Positions 1 to 5,389 of a stretch of DNA of 6,599 nucleotides are shown here, one piece after another. The stretch spans positions 1 through 6,599 of the forward strand of contig VSNB01000175.1 in NCBI GenBank assembly GCA_009774055.1, read 5' to 3'. Every line of letters starts with the position of its first letter. Positions within the stretch are counted from its first letter, which is position 1. Source of the DNA: Clostridiales bacterium. Its GTDB lineage: Bacteria > Bacillota > Clostridia > Oscillospirales > Oscillospiraceae. The translations under genes and the position numbers were made by a program. The notes beneath the pieces are model-generated. The model did not search any database. It had not been told where the DNA came from and saw nothing but the letters and a program-made list of their open reading frames with translations.

Positions 1-120
1 CTTATCTCCCATGGCTCTGCAGATGGCGCTCATAGCCATGCAGAGGAGAATGATGCAGATCAGGCCGATAAAAACGACTCCTACACCCATCAGAATGACG
101 AACGGAATTGACGGCTCCAT
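1..120 (-). CDS. OadG-like small membrane protein (5' part only)
   Basis: Only the first 40 codons are present; the gene continues beyond the left edge. The ATG (118-120) has a strong AAGGAGG site (130-136 in plus coordinates) nine bases upstream, and a good promoter lies further upstream. The protein starts with a short polar segment (MEPSIP), followed by a hydrophobic membrane span at about residues 6-31 containing GVGVVFIGL, then a basic, presumably cytoplasmic start (CRAMGDK). A short outer tail, one membrane span with a GxGxVF pattern and a following soluble part are typical of the gamma subunit of sodium-pumping decarboxylases (OadG family). In that family the subunit anchors and assembles a biotin-dependent decarboxylase complex that exports sodium. 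No alpha or beta subunit is in the window, so this is a family-level guess; another single-pass membrane protein remains possible. Confidence 0.55.
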   Translation of the reverse strand, partial: MEPSIPFVILMGVGVVFIGLICIILLCMAMSAICRAMGDK

Positions 121-147
121 AAGGTGCTTCCTCCTTCTCTACAAAAT

Positions 148-173
148 GCGCGGAACCGGCTGGCGGACCGCGC
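148..173 (-). other. Stem-loop in the leader of the OadG-like gene
   Basis: GCGCGG (148-153) and CCGCGC (168-173) are perfect 6-base inverted arms, with a further CCG/CGG pairing inside. In the predicted minus-strand transcript this lies between the start point (near 215) and the ribosome binding site (130-136). No U-run follows, so it is not an obvious terminator. It may only be a structured leader; no known riboswitch pattern was recognised. Confidence 0.35.
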
Positions 174-221
174 TTGTTCCATGAAAATCAGTGCGATTCT
201 CACGTGCGCGAAATTATTTTC

Positions 222-250
222 AGTATAGCAAACTTCCCAGAAAATTTCAA
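222..250 (-). promoter_or_regulatory. Promoter for the OadG-like gene
   Basis: On the minus strand TTGAAA (-35, at 245-250) is separated by exactly 17 bases from TATACT (-10, at 222-227), and the -10 is preceded by TGC, giving an extended -10. Each box matches the vegetative sigma consensus at five of six positions. Transcription would start near 215, leaving a leader of about 95 bases before the ATG at 120. Confidence 0.75.
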
Positions 251-297
251 TACCTTTCCCTGCACATTTCCGACAACTTTTCGGAGGATTTCCCGGG

Positions 298-326
298 TTC
301 CTTTTTTCGCGCCGCCGTGGTATGAT
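298..326 (+). promoter_or_regulatory. Extended -10 promoter for sfsA
   Basis: TATGAT at 321-326 is preceded by TGG (318-320), an extended -10 of the TGnTATAAT type. A weak -35 (TTCCTT, 298-303) lies 17 bases upstream. Transcription should begin near 333. That is only about two bases before a possible ATG at 335, which supports the ATG at 404 as the sfsA start. Confidence 0.6.
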
Positions 327-390
327 AGCGGAGTATGAAGCTGTATTCGCCGGCGCTGAACACCGCCTGTGCATACAGACTCTTGGAAAC

Positions 391-396
391 GAGGTG
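391..396 (+). promoter_or_regulatory. Ribosome binding site deciding the sfsA start
   Basis: GAGGTG lies seven bases before the ATG at 404. The alternative in-frame ATG at 335 has a GGAG only one base upstream, too close to work well, and its extra 23 residues have no counterpart in the usual SfsA N-terminus. Confidence 0.55.
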
Positions 397-403
397 CCGC
401 CCC

Positions 404-1084
404 ATGCGCTATCATGCCGCAGAAAAAGCCCGCTTTCTGGCCCGTCCCAACCGCTTTATCGCCCATGTGGACCTGGAGGGCCGGACGGAGGTCTGCCATG
501 TGAAAAATACCGGACGCTGCCGGGAGCTGCTGGTTCCCGGCGCGGCGGTCTACCTGGAACGCTCCAGCAACCCGGCGCGGAAAACGGCATTCGACCTCAT
601 CGCCGTGGAGAAAGGCCCCCTGCTCATCAACATGGACGCCCAGGCCCCCAACAAGGTGTTCCTCGAGTGGGCGGCGGCGGGGAACTTCCTGACGGGATTG
701 ACCGTTATCCGACCGGAATACGTCTGGGAGGATTCCCGCTTTGACTTCCTTTTAGAAGACGCGCAGGGAAAAATCTTCGTGGAGGTGAAGGGAGTGACCC
801 TGGAGGAGGACGGCGAGGTGCGTTTCCCCGACGCCCCTACGGAGCGCGGGGTGAAGCATTTGCGGGGCCTCCGGCGGGCTGTGGCGCAGGGATACCGGGC
901 GGCGGTGTTCTTCGTGGTGCAGATGAAGGGCCCTGTCCGGTTCCGGCCCAACGACGAGACCCACCCCGCCTTCGGCACGGCCCTGCGGGAGGCCGCTGAA
1001 AACGGGGTGGGGGTGTATGCTTATGATTGTTTGGTCACGCCGGACAGCCTGGAGCTGGACGCGCCGGTGGAAGTAATTCTGTAA
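404..1084 (+). CDS. sfsA: DNA/RNA nuclease SfsA (sugar fermentation stimulation protein)
   Basis: The 226-residue product matches the usual length and motif order of SfsA. Visible blocks are RPNRFIAHV near the N-terminus (an OB-like nucleic-acid-binding part in the family), HVKNTGRC at 32-39, the NMDAQAPNKV block at about 76-85, SRFDF at 111-115, VEVKG at 126-130, FPDAPTERG at 141-149 and the PND block at 182-184. The Asp in SRFDF with the Glu and Lys of VEVKG form the PD-(D/E)XK nuclease signature. SfsA was first linked to maltose metabolism in E. coli and later described as a nuclease; its physiological role is still unclear. The gene stands alone with its own promoter, diverging from the OadG-like gene and converging on the minus-strand operon. 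An in-frame ATG at 335 would add 23 residues but lies about two bases after the predicted transcript start. Confidence 0.93.
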   Translation: MRYHAAEKARFLARPNRFIAHVDLEGRTEVCHVKNTGRCRELLVPGAAVYLERSSNPARKTAFDLIAVEKGPLLINMDAQAPNKVFLEWAAAGNFLTGLTVIRPEYVWEDSRFDFLLEDAQGKIFVEVKGVTLEEDGEVRFPDAPTERGVKHLRGLRRAVAQGYRAAVFFVVQMKGPVRFRPNDETHPAFGTALREAAENGVGVYAYDCLVTPDSLELDAPVEVIL

Positions 1085-1091
1085 GCCAAAA

Positions 1092-1107
1092 GCCGATGCA
1101 TACCGGC
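1092..1107. other. Small stem-loop just after sfsA
   Basis: GCCG (1092-1095) pairs with CGGC (1104-1107), extended by two more pairs (one G-U on the minus strand) around an ATGC loop. On the minus strand it is followed by TTTT (plus positions 1088-1091), so it could serve as a weak terminator for the minus-strand operon. It directly abuts the next hairpin. Confidence 0.35.
1097..1105 (+). repeat. 9-base direct repeat, copy 1 (copy 2 at 1292-1300)
   Basis: TGCATACCG occurs at 1097-1105 and again at 1292-1300, inside the right arm of the large palindrome. The first copy could compete with the left arm of the palindrome for pairing, or be a remnant of duplication within the element. The match is short and may be chance. 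Confidence 0.4.
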
Positions 1108-1144
1108 AATTGCCCCTTTCGCCAAAATGGCGAAGGGGGCAATT
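1108..1144. repeat. 37-base near-perfect hairpin
   Basis: Positions 1108-1124 pair with 1128-1144: 16 Watson-Crick pairs and one wobble (T1117 with G1135) closing an AAA loop. The arms read AATTGCCCC inward to CGCCA. It lies 23 bases after the sfsA stop. No run of T follows on either strand, so it is not a canonical intrinsic terminator, although a stem this strong could still protect or end the sfsA mRNA. It resembles short dispersed palindromic repeats; copy number cannot be judged here. Confidence 0.75.
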
Positions 1145-1157
1145 CGCTCGCAGCTTT

Positions 1158-1321
1158 AGAAGCTGTACCAATAGGCGCCGGCACGTATCTTGACGGAAAA
1201 TTTTTCGTCTGGCTGTGTCAGAAACGCTTGAAATCCGTCAGGATTCCTGCGAGTTTCTTCCTTGCCAGACAAAAAATTTTTCTCGCCAATCTGCATACCG
1301 TCACCTATTGGTACTGCTTCT
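1158..1321. repeat. 164-base imperfect palindrome (MITE-like or long-hairpin RNA)
   Basis: The whole stretch folds on itself. The outer arms 1159-1175 and 1304-1320 pair at 16 of 17 positions (core ACCAATAGG with CCTATTGGT). Further in, 1177-1196 pairs loosely with 1283-1302. AAAATTTTT plus GTCTGGC (1197-1213) pairs with 1264-1280 with one mismatch. AGAAAC (1220-1225) pairs with GTTTCT (1253-1258), and the centre 1230-1236 pairs with 1241-1247 around a GTCA loop. Several mismatches are transitions that keep G-U pairs in RNA, which suggests selection on or ageing of a hairpin. The right end touches the DUF3788 stop codon (1321-1323). No transposase, clear target duplication or coding capacity was seen. 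It could be a non-autonomous mobile element, a structured non-coding RNA or a processed 3' end for converging transcripts. Confidence 0.7.
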
Positions 1322-1734
1322 TACTTTCTGTTTGGCTTTCTTTTGATTTGCAGCAGCCGAATGAAATCATGAAATAAGGAAGTATCCACCGGCTCAAACA
1401 TGATCCATTTCCCGTCGTGGTATGTCTGCGCTTCATCGTATTTTTCCTGCACTTCTTTTGAATAGCTTTCCCTGTTTGCTTCAAATTTCAGCCGCTCGTC
1501 TTTCCCCAGGATGATCATAAAACCCACGCAGCTTTCCCTTGCGTATAATGCGCACAGCGTCTTACCGCCCCGGCGGTATTTATATTCATATGTCCATGCC
1601 TTCCCGCCGCTGTTCCACAGACGCTCCATCTCATATTTTTCGTCAATGAGAGCGCATAGCTTCTTCCATACATCATATAGAGGTTTCCCGACTAAGGCTG
1701 TCAATTCTTCTCCGTCAGGTATCCTATCGAGCAT
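1321..1734 (-). CDS. DUF3788 family protein
   Basis: The product has 137 residues. The ATG (1732-1734) has a GGGAGG site (1741-1746) six bases upstream. Recognisable DUF3788 features are the central WTYEYKYRRGGKTLCALY block (47-64), FMIILGKDER (72-81), TYHDGKW (104-110) and the basic C-terminal end IKRKPNRK. It is soluble, with no signal peptide or membrane span. The biochemical role of the family is unknown to me. The gene follows the acyltransferase by 43 bases with no terminator between, so it may be co-transcribed. Its GC content is about 46% by hand count, against about 68% in a 60-base block of the neighbouring acyltransferase gene, which suggests separate acquisition. Its stop codon abuts the large palindrome. 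The gene appears intact. Confidence 0.85.
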   Translation of the reverse strand: MLDRIPDGEELTALVGKPLYDVWKKLCALIDEKYEMERLWNSGGKAWTYEYKYRRGGKTLCALYARESCVGFMIILGKDERLKFEANRESYSKEVQEKYDEAQTYHDGKWIMFEPVDTSLFHDFIRLLQIKRKPNRK

Positions 1735-1777
1735 ATCAGACCTCCCACATCATCACATTTTGCCGCTCTTCTTTCTT

Positions 1778-2605
1778 TCATTGCCGGGCCAGCGTGCCGC
1801 GGGCCGCGCCGATCTTACCGCCCGCCGCCAGATAAACCTTGGCCTTCCGCCGTAGGCTGGTGTCCTCCGGCAGGTCCTCCGCCGGAAGCGGCGGCTCACA
1901 CTGGAACAGCCAGCGGTAGAACTCCTGGTCGTTCTCCATCACCCCGCAGAGGAGGTAGTCACCGGCAAACCGCCGGATGCCGGAATCCTCCGGCAGCAGC
2001 TCCGCCAGCGCCGGGGCCAGCAGCCAGCTGCAGCACCGCGTCTCCACAGGCTGTCCCCGGCGGCAGAATGCCCGTCCCTCTCCGGCGAAGAACCGCTCCG
2101 CCCAATCATAGGACCGGTCCAGCTCCGTCCGGGAGAGGACCGCGTCCGAAGGGATGTGGACGCCGAGGGCGGGACCCTCCGGCAGGTACTCGAACTCCAG
2201 GGTCCCCAGCCGGAACAGCCGACCGCCGGTCTGCCGCCAGGTCCAGAAGCCCCGGTCAAAGACCCAGCGGCCGGTTATCTCATGGGTTTCCCGCAGAAAC
2301 CGGGGGAAGCATCCCATCGTGGAAAAATACAGCTCCTCCGGCAGGCCGTTTTCCCGGTACGCCCGCCTGGTATGGCAGGCCCCGGCCAGGGCCGCCGCCA
2401 GCTGGGCCATGCCGCCGTCCTTCCGCCAGAGGGGAACGCGGGCGGATACGGTCCGCCAGGCGTCCTCCGCCGTTTCCGGCGCGGCCAGTGCCTCCAGGGG
2501 GAGCTCCGGCAGGATCTCCGCCGCCCGTTCCAGGGGCTCCATCACCGGCTCCGGCAGGGCCAGCTCCGCTGCCAGAGCCATGACGTCGGCCTTGTCCGGC
2601 GTCAC
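1778..2605 (-). CDS. Acyltransferase with NAT_N and GNAT-like C-terminal domains
   Basis: The product has 275 residues from a GTG whose bases overlap the tldE stop (GTGA, 2602-2605). An ATG at 2581, giving 267 residues, is an alternative; neither has a strong ribosome binding site, so translation is probably coupled to tldE. The N-terminal half is helical and rich in Leu, Glu and Ala, as in the NAT_N domain. The C-terminal half carries RLFRLGTLEFEY (129-140), GVHIPSDA (148-155), CCSWLLAPAL (191-200), LLPEDSGIRRF (203-213), EFYRWLF (228-234), DLPEDTSLRRK (from 244) and GGKIGAARG (262-270), matching the GNAT_C-type acyltransferases of Clostridia as I know them. Members are predicted to transfer an acyl group from acyl-CoA, but the substrate is not known. 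Upstream in-frame extension over tldE (to 3115) is a reading-frame shadow. Position in the tldD-tldE unit suggests action on a peptide or product of that protease. Confidence 0.75.
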   Translation of the reverse strand: MTPDKADVMALAAELALPEPVMEPLERAAEILPELPLEALAAPETAEDAWRTVSARVPLWRKDGGMAQLAAALAGACHTRRAYRENGLPEELYFSTMGCFPRFLRETHEITGRWVFDRGFWTWRQTGGRLFRLGTLEFEYLPEGPALGVHIPSDAVLSRTELDRSYDWAERFFAGEGRAFCRRGQPVETRCCSWLLAPALAELLPEDSGIRRFAGDYLLCGVMENDQEFYRWLFQCEPPLPAEDLPEDTSLRRKAKVYLAAGGKIGAARGTLARQ

Positions 2606-3894
2606 TCTTCCGTTCCGGCGATGCTCACGCCGGCGATGCGGACGGCGTAAGGCCCGTCGTACCGGGCGGTAAGGTAGCGGTCCGTGGAGAAAACCAGGCG
2701 CTTCTGGGCCTCCAGAATGCTTCCGTTGACGGACCCGCCGGTTACCGGCGTGACCTTGCCGTCCGCTTCGACCAGGTAGGCCAGCCGGATCTCGCCGCCG
2801 AAATGTCCGCTCATAGTGTCCATCTGGAAGTCGGAGAAGGTCACCGCCCACAGGCAGGGGCCTTTTTTCAATGCCTCGAAGGGGACCGTCCCGTTGGCGC
2901 AGGCTGTCCGCTGGTAGTCGCCCGTGGGCTTTACGCCCAAATAGCGGCAGAAGCGGTTGGGGCCGTGCCATGTCAGCAGCTTCCCGTCCTTCAGCAGCGG
3001 CAGGTCGTTCATGGTGGGGATTCCCTCCTCGCTGTAGGGATGGAAGGCCCGGAGGGTAAGGGACAGCCGCTCGCCGCCTTCCTCCGCGTTCTGCACGTCC
3101 TCGCCCTGCTGCCACGTGGAGTACTTGGCGTATACCGCCGATGCGGAAGCGCGAAGCACATAGTAGGACAGCACCTCGGCCACGGCGTTTCCGCTGAGGA
3201 CCAGATCATAGCTGCCGCTTTTCAGAATCCTCTGGGCATGGGCCCGGTCCCGGACGAAGGTGAGGGCCTCCGCCACCTTGGCGGACAGGGCTGCCTCGTC
3301 CAGCGCGTCGTACTCGAACTGGTTGTGGATCTCCACGTCCTCCGGCTCCCTGCACTGTACCACGAATTCCCCGTTGGCGCCGGAGTTGACGAAGGACACG
3401 TCCGTCCCCTCCGAGGACACGATCCGGCGGCGGACGCGGTAGACGAACAGCTCCGCGGAGTTGACGAAAGCGTCGTCGTGGGTGTCGGGGGCGAAGAGGG
3501 CACGGGCCAGCTTTCCGGCGCTCTGCGCCAGGGGCGCCTGGGCCAGCTCTCCGGATTCCTCCACCAGGGGAGCCTGCACCGGGTCGGCCAAATCGTAGTA
3601 GGGGTTGGCGGCAAACTGGGCGGCGTAGTACGCGCCCTTCAGCTCCTCGTCCAGCTGCCGGTCGTCCATGGAGGGGAGAATGGGAACGGAGGTGGCGCCC
3701 CGGGCGGGCTTGCCGCCGTTCCCGGATTCCACGTCCCGGAATACCGTCACATCGTATTTGCGCACGTCCTTGATGCGCCGAGTGTCCAGCTGCTTTTTCA
3801 CAAAGAAGAGCTCCGCAGTCTCATCCACCCGCTCGTTGATGCGCCACAGGCTGACGCCGCAGCGTTCCAGCGCACGCTTGATTCTCTCAATCAT
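2602..3894 (-). CDS. TldE/PmbA-like subunit of a TldD-TldE metalloprotease
   Basis: The product has 430 residues from the ATG at 3892-3894; E. coli PmbA/TldE has about 450. A TTG two codons upstream (3898-3900) is only two bases from the AAGGAGG site (3903-3909), while the ATG is eight bases away, so the ATG is preferred. The TldE-like C-terminal core shows FSDFQMDTMSGHFGGE (353-368) and GGSVNGSI (386-393), equivalent to the FS..G..G..I and GN motifs of PmbA. There is no HExxxH zinc motif, as expected for TldE, which in the known complex partners the catalytic TldD. The N-terminal half is divergent, with acidic and aromatic stretches. The gene begins 13 bases after the tldD stop, and its ribosome binding site overlaps that stop codon, so the two are an operon pair. 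Confidence 0.82.
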   Translation of the reverse strand: MIERIKRALERCGVSLWRINERVDETAELFFVKKQLDTRRIKDVRKYDVTVFRDVESGNGGKPARGATSVPILPSMDDRQLDEELKGAYYAAQFAANPYYDLADPVQAPLVEESGELAQAPLAQSAGKLARALFAPDTHDDAFVNSAELFVYRVRRRIVSSEGTDVSFVNSGANGEFVVQCREPEDVEIHNQFEYDALDEAALSAKVAEALTFVRDRAHAQRILKSGSYDLVLSGNAVAEVLSYYVLRASASAVYAKYSTWQQGEDVQNAEEGGERLSLTLRAFHPYSEEGIPTMNDLPLLKDGKLLTWHGPNRFCRYLGVKPTGDYQRTACANGTVPFEALKKGPCLWAVTFSDFQMDTMSGHFGGEIRLAYLVEADGKVTPVTGGSVNGSILEAQKRLVFSTDRYLTARYDGPYAVRIAGVSIAGTEE

Positions 3895-3902
3895 ATCCAA
3901 CG

Positions 3903-3909
3903 CCTCCTT
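3903..3909 (-). promoter_or_regulatory. Ribosome binding site of the tldE-like gene
   Basis: AAGGAGG on the minus strand overlaps the tldD TAA stop (3908-3910). Eight bases separate it from the ATG at 3894 and only two from the TTG at 3900, which selects the ATG. The overlap with the stop predicts coupled translation and balanced TldD:TldE synthesis. Confidence 0.8.
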
Positions 3910-5320
3910 AACCCAGACGGATGCGGGCCTTCATATAGGGCCCGCCGTCAGAAACCTTGACCCATTCTTTATAGCCTTTGCCGCAGAAGCCGCTGCCGGA
4001 GAGCTCCGCCGTTTTGCTCATCATGGTGACGGATTTCAGCAGGTCGGGCACGTAGCCGGTAAGGACGATGGGGGAGAAGAGCTTCCCCGTCAGCTTCCCG
4101 TCCTTGATCTCCCGGGCGGTGGTCACCATGCACTGGATGCCCCAGTTCTTGGGGTCCTCCATGCCGCTGGAGGGGCTCTCCAGCAAAAAGCCGTCCTTCA
4201 CCGAGGCGATCATTTCCTCCGGCGTGGCGTCCCCGCCCTGGAAATAGGTGTTGGTCATGCGGGTGTACGCCTTACGCTCGTAGCTCTCCCGCCGGCCGTT
4301 TCCGGTGGGGGACGTGCCCAGGCGGGCAGCGGACAGGGCATCGCACATGCCGGTTTTCAGCACGCCCTTGTCGATGACCACCGTGTCCCCGGTGAGAGTG
4401 CCCTCATCGTCAAAGAAGGCGGTGGCGGTCTGGTCCGCCGCGCTTCCATCGTGCATGGTCACCAGGGGGCTGGCTACGTATTCGCCGATGAACCGCCGGG
4501 CCAGGGCCCGGTCCTTGACGAACATGTCCATTTCCACGCCGTGGCCGAAAGCCTCGTGGACGATCATGCCGGTGGTTTCCGGGTCGCAGACGCACTCGTA
4601 CTCCCCCGGGGGAATGGGCTGGCTGTCCAGCAGCTCCAGGGCGTCATGGACCGCGCCTTCCACGCCCGCGTCCATTTCGTCCATCAGCTCCGCGCCGCCC
4701 AGGACGGAGAAGGGGCGGTAGGAGAGTTTGATCTCCTGTCCCCGGCTGGCCATGGCCGTCACGGAGGCGGTGGTCCACATCACTGTCTGGTCCAGATCTC
4801 GGTTTTCCGATAGGAACAGCTTCCGGTAGGACCGATAGGCCATTCCCGCCTGGGCGTCCAGGACCCGTTCGTCCAGGCCCAGGGCCCGCTCCCGCAGGGC
4901 GGTGAGCCGCTTGATGATGGCCTCGTCCCCCAGCTGGCGGGGATGGACGCGGCAGCCGCTCTCCTTTTTCAGGACTGCGGGCTCGTCCGCCAGGCCGGGG
5001 GTGGGCAGGGGGGCGAAGCCCTCCAGGGCCTTCTCCTGCTCCGCCAGCCGCCGGGCCAGCGTCTCCCGGATCTCCGGAATCTTCTCCTCCGAAAATTCGT
5101 TGAAGGAGTATTCGGCGCAGCCTGTGCCGTCGAACACTCGGACGACGTAGCCCGTGCCGCCCCCCATGCGGGGTCTGGCGATGCCGATGCCGCGGCGGCT
5201 GATGTTCCAGGAGCGGGCATCGTCCGCCACCGCCAGCACGGAGGCGTAGGGATACGCCTCCCGCAGGGCGGCGATCAGCTTTTTCAAGCCGGGCTTCACC
5301 TGGTCAATGATTTCGAACAC
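3908..5320 (-). CDS. tldD: TldD zinc metalloprotease subunit
   Basis: The product has 470 residues, close to the usual TldD length. Start is a GTG (5318-5320) with an AAGGAGGT site six bases upstream (5327-5334). The catalytic motif HEAFGH (255-260, HExxxH) is followed by GVEMD, as in TldD. A C-terminal GFCGKG (444-449) with VSDGGP (456-461) supplies the conserved cysteine that acts as a zinc ligand in this family. No signal peptide is seen, so it is cytoplasmic. Known TldD-TldE complexes are barrel-like proteases that digest unfolded peptides threaded into an internal cavity, removing the leader of microcin B17 and degrading the CcdA antitoxin. The tldE-like partner follows directly. A terminator (5339-5378) separates it from pfkA. 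Confidence 0.93.
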   Translation of the reverse strand: MFEIIDQVKPGLKKLIAALREAYPYASVLAVADDARSWNISRRGIGIARPRMGGGTGYVVRVFDGTGCAEYSFNEFSEEKIPEIRETLARRLAEQEKALEGFAPLPTPGLADEPAVLKKESGCRVHPRQLGDEAIIKRLTALRERALGLDERVLDAQAGMAYRSYRKLFLSENRDLDQTVMWTTASVTAMASRGQEIKLSYRPFSVLGGAELMDEMDAGVEGAVHDALELLDSQPIPPGEYECVCDPETTGMIVHEAFGHGVEMDMFVKDRALARRFIGEYVASPLVTMHDGSAADQTATAFFDDEGTLTGDTVVIDKGVLKTGMCDALSAARLGTSPTGNGRRESYERKAYTRMTNTYFQGGDATPEEMIASVKDGFLLESPSSGMEDPKNWGIQCMVTTAREIKDGKLTGKLFSPIVLTGYVPDLLKSVTMMSKTAELSGSGFCGKGYKEWVKVSDGGPYMKARIRLG

Positions 5321-5326
5321 AGTAGG

Positions 5327-5334
5327 ACCTCCTT
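5327..5334 (-). promoter_or_regulatory. Ribosome binding site of tldD
   Basis: AAGGAGGT on the minus strand, six bases before the GTG start, a near-perfect Shine-Dalgarno match that justifies the non-ATG start. Only four bases separate it from the T-run of the upstream terminator. Confidence 0.85.
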
Positions 5335-5338
5335 TTTT

Positions 5339-5378
5339 AAAAGCCCATGAGAAGGCGGAGGCGCCGCCCTCTCATGGG
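5339..5378 (-). terminator. Intrinsic terminator after pfkA
   Basis: On the minus strand CCCATGAGAGGGCGG pairs with CCGCCTTCTCATGGG across a 5-base loop (5344-5378): 14 Watson-Crick pairs and one G-U. It is followed by C and TTTT (5339-5343). It lies 11 bases after the pfkA stop. The T-run is short, so read-through into tldD is likely to some degree. On the plus strand no T-run follows. Confidence 0.8.
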
Positions 5379-5389
5379 GAATGTGTTGG

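Noticed and set aside
335..403. Longer sfsA start at the ATG at 335
   Set aside because: It lies about two bases after the predicted transcript start, lacks a properly spaced ribosome binding site, and adds residues not typical of SfsA.
1158..1321. Integron attC site downstream of a low-GC cassette gene
   Set aside because: A hairpin after an ORF suggests attC, but no RYYYAAC/GTTRRRY core sites were found at its ends, and no integrase or neighbouring cassettes are present.
1027..1377. Plus-strand open frame across the palindromic region
   Set aside because: It starts inside sfsA in another frame, runs through the hairpins and the DUF3788 3' end, and encodes no recognisable protein.
2606..3115. 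N-terminal extension of the acyltransferase frame into tldE
   Set aside because: The extension is rich in Arg, Gly and Pro and overlaps the TldE coding frame by 500 bases. The GTG at 2605 fits the 4-base stop/start overlap.
2803..3960. Long open frame on the plus strand opposite tldE (385 codons)
   Set aside because: It lies antisense to a gene with clear family motifs, shows no recognisable domain, and is expected from high-GC codon bias on the opposite strand.
3668..4813. Long open frame on the plus strand opposite tldD/tldE (381 codons)
   Set aside because: Antisense shadow spanning two real genes; no motif or operon logic of its own.
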